This document shows, piece after piece, positions 55,998-64,000 of a stretch of DNA of 64,000 bases. Each line of letters starts with the position of its first letter. Position 1 is the first letter of the stretch. This DNA comes from Streptomyces mashuensis (GTDB lineage Bacteria; Actinomycetota; Actinomycetes; Streptomycetales; Streptomycetaceae). A program made the position numbers and the translations under genes. The stretch is taken from contig NZ_BNBD01000002.1 of the NCBI RefSeq assembly GCF_014654785.1, positions 558,001 through 622,000 on the forward strand, given 5' to 3'. The notes under the pieces were generated by a model that made no database searches, had not been told where the DNA came from, and was given only the letters and a program-made list of their open reading frames with translations.

Positions 55998-58622
55998 TCA
56001 GTTGCCGCCGGGCAGGGCGGCCAGCTGGGCGGTGAGCCGCTCGATGTCGGCCTCGGCCGTCGCCAGCCGCGTGCGGATCTTCTCCACGGCGACCTCGGCG
56101 GCCTTGGCCAGGAACGCCTCGTTCCCCAGCTTGGCCGTGCACTGCGCCTTGTCCTTCTCGGCCGCCGTCAGGGCCTTCGTCAGACGCTTGCGCTCGGCCT
56201 CGATGTCGATCGTGCCGGAGAGGTCGAGGGCGACCGTGGCACCGCCGACCGGCAGGGTCGCGGTGGCCTGGAAGCCCTCCTCGGCCGGCTGGAGGCGCAG
56301 CAGCTGACGGATCGCGCCCTCGTGCGCCGCGAGCGGGGTGCCGGACAGGTCGAGCCGGGCCGGGACCCGCTGGCCGGGCTGGAGGCCCTGGTCGGAGCGG
56401 AACCGGCGGACCTCGGTGATGACCTGCTGGAGGTTCTCGATCTCCCGCTCGGCCTCGGCGTCGCGGAAGCCACTGTCCTTCGGCCAGTCGGCGACGACGA
56501 CCGACTCCTTGCCCGTGAGCGCGGTCCACAGCGTCTCGGTGACGAAGGGGACCACCGGGTGCAGCAGCTTGAGCGTGACGTCCAGGACCTCGCCGAGGAC
56601 GCGCGCCGACACCTCGGCCGGCTCGCCGCCGCCCTGGAACGTGGTCTTGGACAGCTCCACGTACCAGTCGAAGACCTCGTCCCACGCGAAGTGGAAGAGG
56701 GCGTCGCTGAGCTTGGCGAACTGGTAGTCGTCGTAGTACGCGTCGACCTCGGCGACCACCGAGTTCAGGCGGGAGAGGATCCAGCGGTCCGTCGCCGAGA
56801 GCTTCTCGGCGGGCGGCAGCTCGCCCTCGACCGTGGCGCCGTTCATCAGCGCGAACCGGGTCGCGTTCCAGATCTTGTTGGCGAAGTTGCGGGAGCCCTG
56901 CACCCAGTCCTCGCCGATCGGCACGTCGACGCCGGGGTTGGCGCCGCGGGCCAGGGTGAAGCGGACGGCGTCGGAGCCGTACGTGTCCATCCAGTCCAGC
57001 GGGTTGACCGCATTGCCGAAGGACTTCGACATCTTCTTGCCGAACTGGTCGCGGACCATGCCGTGCAGGGCGATGGTGTGGAACGGCGGGGTGCCGTCCA
57101 TCGCGTACAGACCGAACATCATCATCCGGACGACCCAGAAGAAGAGGATGTCGTAGCCGGTGACGAGGACGGAGTTCGGGTAGAACTTCTCGAGGCTCTC
57201 GGTCCGCTCGGGCCAGCCGAGCGTGGAGAACGGCCACAGGCCGGAGGAGAACCAGGTGTCGAGGACGTCGGTCTCCTGGTGCCAGCCCTCGCCGGACGGC
57301 GGCTGCTCGTCCGGGCCGACGCAGACCATCTCGCCGTCCGGGCCGTACCAGACGGGGATGCGGTGGCCCCACCACAGCTGGCGCGAGATGCACCAGTCGT
57401 GCAGGTTGTCCACCCAGTCGAAGTAGCGCTTCTCCATCTCCTGCGGGTGGATCTTGACCTTGCCGTCGCGGACGGCGTCGGCGGCGGCCTTCGCCAGCGG
57501 GCCGGTCCTGACCCACCACTGCATGGACTGGCGCGGCTCCAGCGTCGTCTTGCAGCGCGAGCAGTGACCCACGGAGTGGGTGTACGGGCGCTTCTCGGCG
57601 ACGATGCGGCCCTCGGCGCGCAGCGCGCCGACGATCGCGGACCGGGCCTCGAAGCGGTCCAGGCCCAGGAAGGGGCCGTGGACGGTGATGACGCCGTGCT
57701 CGTCGAGGACGGTCAGCGACGGCAGGTCGTGGCGGCGGCCGATCTCGAAGTCGTTCGGGTCGTGGGCCGGGGTGACCTTGACGGCGCCGGTGCCGAACTC
57801 GGGGTCGACGTGCTCGTCGGCGACGACGGGGATGCGGCGGCCGGTCAGCGGCAGCTCGATCTCGGTGCCGACGAGATGCTGGTAGCGCTCGTCCTCCGGG
57901 TGGACGGCCACGGCGGTGTCGCCGAGCATCGTCTCGGCGCGGGTGGTGGCCACGACGATGGAGGCGTCGCCCTCGCCGTACCGGATGGAGACGAGCTCGC
58001 CGTCGTCGTCCTGGTACTCCACCTCGATGTCGGAGATGGCGGTGAGGCAGCGCGGGCACCAGTTGATGATGCGCTCGGCGCGGTAGATCAGCTCGTCGTC
58101 GTAGAGCTTCTTGAAGATGGTCTGGACGGCCTGGGAGAGGCCCTCGTCCATGGTGAAGCGCTCGCGCGACCAGGCGACGCCGTCGCCGAGGCGCTTCATC
58201 TGGCCGGAGATCTGGCCGCCGGACTCGGCCTTCCACTGCCACACGCGCTCGACGAACGCCTCGCGGCCGAGGTCGTGGCGGGACTTGCCCTCCTTGGCCA
58301 GCTCGCGCTCGACGACGTTCTGCGTGGCGATGCCGGCATGGTCCATGCCGGGCTGCCACAGCGTCTCGTAGCCCTGCATGCGCTTGCGGCGGGTGAGGGC
58401 GTCGATCAGCGTGTGCTCGAACGCGTGTCCGAGGTGGAGGGAACCGGTGACGTTGGGCGGGGGGATGACGATCGTGTACGCGGGCTTCTCGCTCTTGGCG
58501 TCGGCCTCGAAGTAACCCCGCTCTACCCAGCGCTCGTACAGCGGCCCCTCTACCTCGGCCGGCGCGTACTGGGTCGGCAGTTCTGGGGTGCTGTCTGGCG
58601 TCTGCTGAGTGTTCTCGGTCAC
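55998..58622 (-). CDS. valS: Valyl-tRNA synthetase
   Basis: This class I synthetase is 874 residues, with HIGH as GSLHLGHAF, the editing CP1 domain, KMSKS at about 530-534 ([10 protein letters not shown]), and a C-terminal coiled-coil arm ([16 protein letters not shown] ... [17 protein letters not shown]). GTG at 58622 gives the N-terminus [20 protein letters not shown]. The frame is open far upstream only as shadow of the plus-strand paralogs. I see no attenuator in front of it. Confidence 0.97.
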   Translation of the reverse strand: MTENTQQTPDSTPELPTQYAPAEVEGPLYERWVERGYFEADAKSEKPAYTIVIPPPNVTGSLHLGHAFEHTLIDALTRRKRMQGYETLWQPGMDHAGIATQNVVERELAKEGKSRHDLGREAFVERVWQWKAESGGQISGQMKRLGDGVAWSRERFTMDEGLSQAVQTIFKKLYDDELIYRAERIINWCPRCLTAISDIEVEYQDDDGELVSIRYGEGDASIVVATTRAETMLGDTAVAVHPEDERYQHLVGTEIELPLTGRRIPVVADEHVDPEFGTGAVKVTPAHDPNDFEIGRRHDLPSLTVLDEHGVITVHGPFLGLDRFEARSAIVGALRAEGRIVAEKRPYTHSVGHCSRCKTTLEPRQSMQWWVRTGPLAKAAADAVRDGKVKIHPQEMEKRYFDWVDNLHDWCISRQLWWGHRIPVWYGPDGEMVCVGPDEQPPSGEGWHQETDVLDTWFSSGLWPFSTLGWPERTESLEKFYPNSVLVTGYDILFFWVVRMMMFGLYAMDGTPPFHTIALHGMVRDQFGKKMSKSFGNAVNPLDWMDTYGSDAVRFTLARGANPGVDVPIGEDWVQGSRNFANKIWNATRFALMNGATVEGELPPAEKLSATDRWILSRLNSVVAEVDAYYDDYQFAKLSDALFHFAWDEVFDWYVELSKTTFQGGGEPAEVSARVLGEVLDVTLKLLHPVVPFVTETLWTALTGKESVVVADWPKDSGFRDAEAEREIENLQQVITEVRRFRSDQGLQPGQRVPARLDLSGTPLAAHEGAIRQLLRLQPAEEGFQATATLPVGGATVALDLSGTIDIEAERKRLTKALTAAEKDKAQCTAKLGNEAFLAKAAEVAVEKIRTRLATAEADIERLTAQLAALPGGN

Positions 58623-58763
58623 GGACGGAATTCTACGGGGCGGGGGTGACAGCTCACGAACCCGTTTTGCCCCGCCGTGCCCCGGGCGTGCCCCGATCGT
58701 GGGACGCCCCTGACGCCGCCCCGCCGCATCACCCCCAAGGGTGATCGGCAAGGATGGCCCACC

Positions 58764-59759
58764 ATGAGCCAGCAGCAGCCGGGCCCCTACGGGGTACCGC
58801 CCCAGCCCCCGCAGCCCCCGCAGCAGCCGCCCGCCGCCCCCTACGGGTCCGGGCCGGCACAGCCCAACCCGTACGCGGCCGGCCCCGGCCTGCCCCCGCA
58901 GCAGCCCCCGCAGGGCCCTTACGGGTACGGGTACGGGCAGCAGCAGCCGTTCGGGCCCCCGCAGCCGCCGATACCCCCGCGGGGCGGCGGCAAGGGCAAG
59001 GCCGTCGCCCTGGCGGCCGGGGCCGTGGTGCTGGTGGCCGCGATCGTCGGCGGCGCCTTCGTGCTGGTGAAGGGCGGCGGCAAGGACGAGCCCCGGGCCA
59101 AGGGCTCCGGCTCCCCCAGCGCCTCCTCCGCCTCCGGCTCGCCCTCCCCGAGCGCCTCGGCGGACGGCGGCCAGACGTACAAGCTCACCGCGCCCGACAC
59201 GGTCGCCGGCACGTACAAGAAGGACACCAGCGCCAACGGCGGCGGCTTCGGCTCCAAGAGCCTGCTCGAACTGCGGATGCTCGGCATGAGCAACCCCGTC
59301 AGCGTCACCGGCAGCTACGTCTCGGGCGCCGAGGACAAGCGCACCCAGAAGCTGCTGCGCTTCAGCGGCGCGTACGGCGACAGCGTCAAGAGCCCCGAGG
59401 TCCTCGTCGACGGCATGTTCAAGAGCATGGAAACGGCCGTCGCCAAGGAGACGAACCCCGAGGACAAGCCCGAACTGGAGGGCACCCCGCAGACCATGAC
59501 CCCGGAGGGGCTGGAGGCCGGGGCGGTCATGAAGTGCCAGATGACGGCGTGGAAGACGAACGCGGCGATCGCGAAGATCCGGATGCCGCTGTGCATCTGG
59601 GCGGACAAGTCCACCATGGGCACCGTCTTCGCCCTCGACGCCTCGCTGATCTCGCAGGGCCAGGACCTGGGCCTCGACGAGGCCGCCCGCCGCACGATGC
59701 TGCTGCGCAAGGACGTCCGTGTGGTGAACGACGGCAGGTCGGACGTCAGGTCCAGCTGA
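58764..59759 (+). CDS. Pro/Gln-rich single-pass membrane protein, first of three tandem paralogs
   Basis: The 331-residue product has a cytoplasmic N-terminus of about 75 residues rich in Pro, Gln, Gly and Tyr, a helix ([23 protein letters not shown]), a Ser/Ala linker and an extracellular domain beginning [13 protein letters not shown]. Further landmarks shared with its neighbours are [17 protein letters not shown] and [11 protein letters not shown]; the two Cys may form a disulphide. No enzyme motif. ATG at 58764 has AAGGA upstream. It is divergent from valS. Confidence 0.85.
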   Translation: MSQQQPGPYGVPPQPPQPPQQPPAAPYGSGPAQPNPYAAGPGLPPQQPPQGPYGYGYGQQQPFGPPQPPIPPRGGGKGKAVALAAGAVVLVAAIVGGAFVLVKGGGKDEPRAKGSGSPSASSASGSPSPSASADGGQTYKLTAPDTVAGTYKKDTSANGGGFGSKSLLELRMLGMSNPVSVTGSYVSGAEDKRTQKLLRFSGAYGDSVKSPEVLVDGMFKSMETAVAKETNPEDKPELEGTPQTMTPEGLEAGAVMKCQMTAWKTNAAIAKIRMPLCIWADKSTMGTVFALDASLISQGQDLGLDEAARRTMLLRKDVRVVNDGRSDVRSS

Positions 59760-59894
59760 ACACAAGGGGGTTGCGGGTTGCCCGTGGGACGGTTCTGTTC
59801 CAGAACCGTTGCGGACCCGAGGTAATGACGGAATAAGGCATCGGAAAAGATGGCGCATACCTGTCGTCGCGTGCGTCCACCGAAGAGAGACCCG

Positions 59895-60857
59895 ATGTCC
59901 TACCCCCAGCAGCCCAACCCCTACGGCCAGGGCGGGGCGCCCGGCCAGCCCGGATACGGCTACCCGCAGCAGCCGCAGGCCCCCTACGGTGCCCCCCAGC
60001 CGCCGCAGGCCCCCCAGGCCCCGTACGGGGCGCCCCCGCAGCAGGGCGGCTGGAGCGCCCCCCAGCCCCCGGGCCCGTACGGGAACCCGAACATCCCCCA
60101 GCAGCCGGGCATGCCGGGCGGCTACCCGCCGCCCCCGCCGCAGGGCGGCGGCAAGGGCAAGGCGATCGGCATCACGGTGGCCGCGGTCGTGGCGGTGGGC
60201 GCGGTGGTGGCCGGCGCGGTGTTCTTCCTGAACGGCGGCAGCGACTCGGTCACGACGGGCGGGTCGGGCGAGGTGAAGCCCTACACGATCGTGCTGCCGG
60301 ACACGCTCCTGGAGGGCAAGTTCACCAAGGCGCCCACCCCGGCCGGGCAGCAGAACCAGCCCAAGAGCATCGCCGACGCCCAGGAGGCGAAGGAGATGGG
60401 CATCGAGAACGGCACCTCCATCTCGGGCGGCTACACGAACGCCGAGAAGCAGACCCTGGGCGTCGGCGGCGCCTACGGCACCGTCGCCGACCCCAAGAAG
60501 ACCGTCGACGCGGTCATCGCGAAGGACGAGAAGCAGCGGCAGTCCCTCAACACGAAGGCGAAGGTCGAGGTCGTCACACCCTGGACCGACTTCTCGCCGA
60601 GCGGCTTCGACGGCGCGGTGATGAAGTGCCGGACGCAGAAGTCGACCTACTCCATCGGCACCATGTCGTCCACCGCCGAGGTCTCGTCCTGCATCTGGGG
60701 CGACAAGAGCGCCATCGGCGTCATCCAGCACGTCGTGAGCAAGACCTCCGGCGGCTTCACCGGCGGCGCCGGCGGCCCGACCGGCAACGTCATGTCCGCC
60801 AAGGAGCTCTCCGAGGCCACGGTCAAGATCCGCAACGAGGTCCGCAAGGAGCAGTAG
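59895..60857 (+). CDS. Pro/Gln-rich single-pass membrane protein, second tandem paralog
   Basis: This 320-residue paralog has the same order of parts: PYG/PQ-rich head (about 85 residues), helix ([20 protein letters not shown]), then [27 protein letters not shown] and [11 protein letters not shown]. It is the most divergent of the three in the middle part and has a longer Gly-rich insertion near the end ([13 protein letters not shown]). The start at 59895 fits the paralogs; an upstream ATG at 59850 would add a basic stretch. Confidence 0.85.
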   Translation: MSYPQQPNPYGQGGAPGQPGYGYPQQPQAPYGAPQPPQAPQAPYGAPPQQGGWSAPQPPGPYGNPNIPQQPGMPGGYPPPPPQGGGKGKAIGITVAAVVAVGAVVAGAVFFLNGGSDSVTTGGSGEVKPYTIVLPDTLLEGKFTKAPTPAGQQNQPKSIADAQEAKEMGIENGTSISGGYTNAEKQTLGVGGAYGTVADPKKTVDAVIAKDEKQRQSLNTKAKVEVVTPWTDFSPSGFDGAVMKCRTQKSTYSIGTMSSTAEVSSCIWGDKSAIGVIQHVVSKTSGGFTGGAGGPTGNVMSAKELSEATVKIRNEVRKEQ

Positions 60858-60960
60858 CCGGGACCCGCGGCCCGGCGCCGGTCGTGTCGGTGTGGCATGC
60901 AACCATGCCCGGGTTGTGACAGCAACGCCGACCGATCAGGAAACAGGGGGAACCCACCGC

Positions 60961-61839
60961 ATGAGCCACTCCCAGCCCGGGCCGTACGGCGGGCCGCCGG
61001 TGCCGCCGCAGCAGCCGAGCCCCTACGGGGGCGCCCCGGGCCAGGCGGGCTACGGCTACCCCCAGCCGCCGCAGGCGGCCTGGGGACAGCCGCAACCGCA
61101 GCCGCAGCCCTACCCGTACGGGCAGCAGTACGGGCAGTACCCGCCGCCGGTGCCGCCGCAGCGCGGCGGCGCGGGGAAGACCGTGGCGCTGGCGATCGGT
61201 GCGCTGGTGGTCGTGGGGGCGATCGCCGGCGGGCTGCTGATCCTCTTCAACACCGGCGGCGGCAGCTCCGTCCCGGACGACGGCAAGCGCTACAAACTCA
61301 CCACGCCCGACAGCGTCGCCCCCGGCTACACCAAGGACACCGAGGACCCGGGCAGCGGCTTCGACAGCGACGACATGCGGCAACTGCGGCTGCTCGGCGT
61401 GAGCAACGCGCAGACGACCGGGGCCGACTACCAGTCGGGCGAGGGCGCCACGGGCAAGTACCTCCAGTTCAGCGGCGCGTGGGGCAAGGTGAAGGACCCC
61501 GAGCGCGTCGTGGACGGCTTCTTCGCGGCGAACAAGCGCAAGCAGACCGCCGAGGGCGGCGGCAAGGTCGAAATGACCGGCACCCCGCAGAAGGTCACCC
61601 CGCAGGGCTTCGACCACGGCGTGATGAAGTGCCAGCAGGCCAAGTACAGCGGCGCCACGCAGTTCCACGGCCGCAGCGTCACGATGCCCATCTGCTTCTG
61701 GGCCGACCGCAGCACGGTCGGCGCGGTCATCGTCACCGACACGACGCGGGCCGTCATCGGCCAGGACATCCCCCTGGACGAGGCCGGCACGCTCACGGCC
61801 AAGGTGCGCTCGGCGGTACGGGTGGAGCTGCCGAAGTAG
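60961..61839 (+). CDS. Pro/Gln-rich single-pass membrane protein, third tandem paralog
   Basis: This 292-residue paralog has a head with PQPQPQPQPYPYG-type repeats, a helix (TVALAIGALVVVGAIAGGLLIL), YKLTTPDSVAPGY, LQFSGAWG, GVMKCQQ and ICFWADRSTVG. It is closer to the first paralog than to the second. ATG at 60961 has a GGGGG ten bases upstream. It ends just before a terminator shared with clpX. Confidence 0.85.
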   Translation: MSHSQPGPYGGPPVPPQQPSPYGGAPGQAGYGYPQPPQAAWGQPQPQPQPYPYGQQYGQYPPPVPPQRGGAGKTVALAIGALVVVGAIAGGLLILFNTGGGSSVPDDGKRYKLTTPDSVAPGYTKDTEDPGSGFDSDDMRQLRLLGVSNAQTTGADYQSGEGATGKYLQFSGAWGKVKDPERVVDGFFAANKRKQTAEGGGKVEMTGTPQKVTPQGFDHGVMKCQQAKYSGATQFHGRSVTMPICFWADRSTVGAVIVTDTTRAVIGQDIPLDEAGTLTAKVRSAVRVELPK

Positions 61840-61865
61840 GAGAAGGAGCCGCGACGTCATACAGA

Positions 61866-61904
61866 AGGGGCGCCCCGCCGGCTTCCGGCAGGGCGCCCCT
61901 TTCG
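61866..61904. terminator. Terminator between third paralog and clpX
   Basis: AGGGGCGCCC (61866-61875) pairs with GGGCGCCCCT (61891-61900), with an inner GCCGG/CCGGC stem and TTTCG after it. It suits both converging genes. Confidence 0.8.
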
Positions 61905-61919
61905 TTCGTGCGGTGCGGG

Positions 61920-63206
<1,287 letters not shown>

Positions 63207-63299
63207 GAGGTGCTTCCCCTTCGCCTGGGATCCGCCCTGTTCTGCGGACCCGGGTGCTTGCCTATCGACGGTACCTTGCCGGGCCCTCCGTGCGGGCCC

Positions 63300-63323
63300 C
63301 CCTTGGCCCTACTCGGCCAAGGG
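63300..63323 (-). terminator. Hairpin between clpP and clpX
   Basis: CCCTTGGCC (63300-63308) pairs with GGCCAAGGG (63315-63323), loop of six bases, about 40 bases past the clpP stop. A terminator or processing site; clpX would then have its own promoter. Confidence 0.55.
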
Positions 63324-63362
63324 AGACCCGGCGGCGGTGGCGCCCGGTGGCACCAGGGCCGC

Positions 63363-64000
63363 TCAGACGGCGACGGACGACTTCCGCGTCGAGACGATCT
63401 GGTCCACGAGGCCGTACGCGAGCGCGTCCTCGGCCGTGAGGATCTTGTCGCGCTCGATGTCGTCGCGGATCTTGTCGATCGACTGGGTGGAGTGCTTGGC
63501 CAGCATCTCCTCCAGCTGCGTCCGCATCCGCAGGATCTCCTGCGCGGCGATCTCCAGGTCGGAGAGCTGCTCGCGGCCCGTCTGGGTGGACGGCTGGTGG
63601 ATCAGCACGCGGGCGTTCGGCAGCGCCATGCGCTTGCCGGGCGTACCGGCGGCCAGCAGCACCGCGGCGGCCGAGGCGGCCTGGCCCATGCAGACGGTCT
63701 GGATGTCCGGCTTCACGAACTGCATCGTGTCGTAGATCGCCGTCAGCGCGGTGAACGAGCCGCCCGGCGAGTTGATGTAGATCGAGATGTCGCGGTCGGG
63801 GTCCATCGACTCCAGGCACAGCAGCTGCGCCATGACGTCGTTGGCCGACGCGTCGTCGATCTGCACGCCGAGGAAGATCACGCGCTCCTCGAAGAGCTTC
63901 GCGTACGGGTCGTACTCGCGCACGCCCTGCGACGTGCGCTCCACGAAGCGCGGGACGATGTAGCGCGACTCGGCCGGCATGCCGGTGTACTGCGCCTGCG
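63363..64000 (-). CDS. clpP: ATP-dependent Clp protease proteolytic subunit ClpP (start off right edge)
   Basis: The Ser-His-Asp peptidase that partners ClpX. In the sequence are [20 protein letters not shown], the nucleophile in [15 protein letters not shown] (Ser103 when numbered from the Met at 63980), the catalytic His in LIHQPS and the [19 protein letters not shown] end. Upstream of that Met the frame stays open to the edge as QAQYTG, which matches the propeptide of streptomycete ClpP2-type subunits, so the true start probably lies outside the window. Streptomyces usually has clpP1 next to it, further to the right. Confidence 0.95.
   Translation of the reverse strand, partial: QAQYTGMPAESRYIVPRFVERTSQGVREYDPYAKLFEERVIFLGVQIDDASANDVMAQLLCLESMDPDRDISIYINSPGGSFTALTAIYDTMQFVKPDIQTVCMGQAASAAAVLLAAGTPGKRMALPNARVLIHQPSTQTGREQLSDLEIAAQEILRMRTQLEEMLAKHSTQSIDKIRDDIERDKILTAEDALAYGLVDQIVSTRKSSVAV

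Noticed and set aside
58623..60902. N-terminal extension of ValRS to 60902
   Set aside because: Antisense to the Pro-rich paralogs; the normal ValRS N-terminus is at 58622.

Overview
This window is high-GC actinobacterial chromosome, almost certainly from Streptomyces or a very close relative. The reasons are the strong G/C third-position bias, the many GTG starts, the long GC-rich stem-loops at gene ends, and a gene order (fadD-lepA-rpsT-holA-comEC-comEA-leuS ... proA-proB ... obg-rpmA-rplU-rne ... rodA-pbp2-mreDCB-ndk-folC ... valS ... clpX-clpP) that matches, from memory, the core of the S. coelicolor chromosome around SCO2561-SCO2618. I see no insertion sequence, integrase, phage gene or CRISPR array. 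Most genes lie on the minus strand.

Layout. 1-3.2 kb: N-terminal part of an ATP-binding SpoIIE-type phosphatase (off the left edge) and a long-chain acyl-CoA ligase with a promoter and a palindromic operator candidate. 3.2-12.3 kb: translation and DNA genes (lepA, rpsT, holA), the DNA-uptake pair comEA/comEC, a DegV protein and a membrane protein. 12.5-16.4 kb: leuS with a short leader peptide (three consecutive Leu codons) and an intrinsic attenuator, then two identical tRNA-Ala(GGC) genes flanking a small zinc-ribbon protein. 16.4-24.5 kb: a histidine phosphatase, rsfS, an LCP cell-wall ligase (PdtA-like), nadD, two tiny membrane proteins, an M48 protease, two membrane proteins sharing an N-terminal motif, and proA. 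24.6-31.2 kb: a conserved protein, proB, a membrane-fused CDP-glycerol glycerophosphotransferase-like protein, obg, rpmA, and rplU behind a structured leader. 31.5-41 kb: an unusually large repeat-rich RNase E, a split radical-SAM pair and a CYTH-CHAD protein. 40.7-49.7 kb: the rod/spore-wall cluster rodA-pbp2-mreD-mreC-mreB, then ndk, a DUF4233 protein and folC. 49.9-55.9 kb: a plus-strand block that looks accessory, containing a soluble PAS histidine kinase, an OmpR-type regulator, a UDP-GlcNAc 2-epimerase, a processive family-2 glycosyltransferase and a GT-C-like membrane protein. 56-64 kb: valS, three tandem paralogous Pro-rich membrane proteins, clpX and clpP (off the right edge).

How the genes fit together. 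Growth functions dominate (translation, tRNA charging, proline and folate synthesis, proteolysis, RNA decay). Running through them is a cell-envelope theme: the mre cluster builds the wall, the LCP protein attaches glycopolymers to it, the glycerophosphotransferase-like protein may build such polymers, and the 50-56 kb block could make a ManNAc- or GlcNAc-based glycan under two-component control. The least explained parts are that block, the three tandem paralogs at 58.7-61.8 kb, the paired membrane proteins at 21.2-23.1 kb, and the structured leaders of leuS and rplU.
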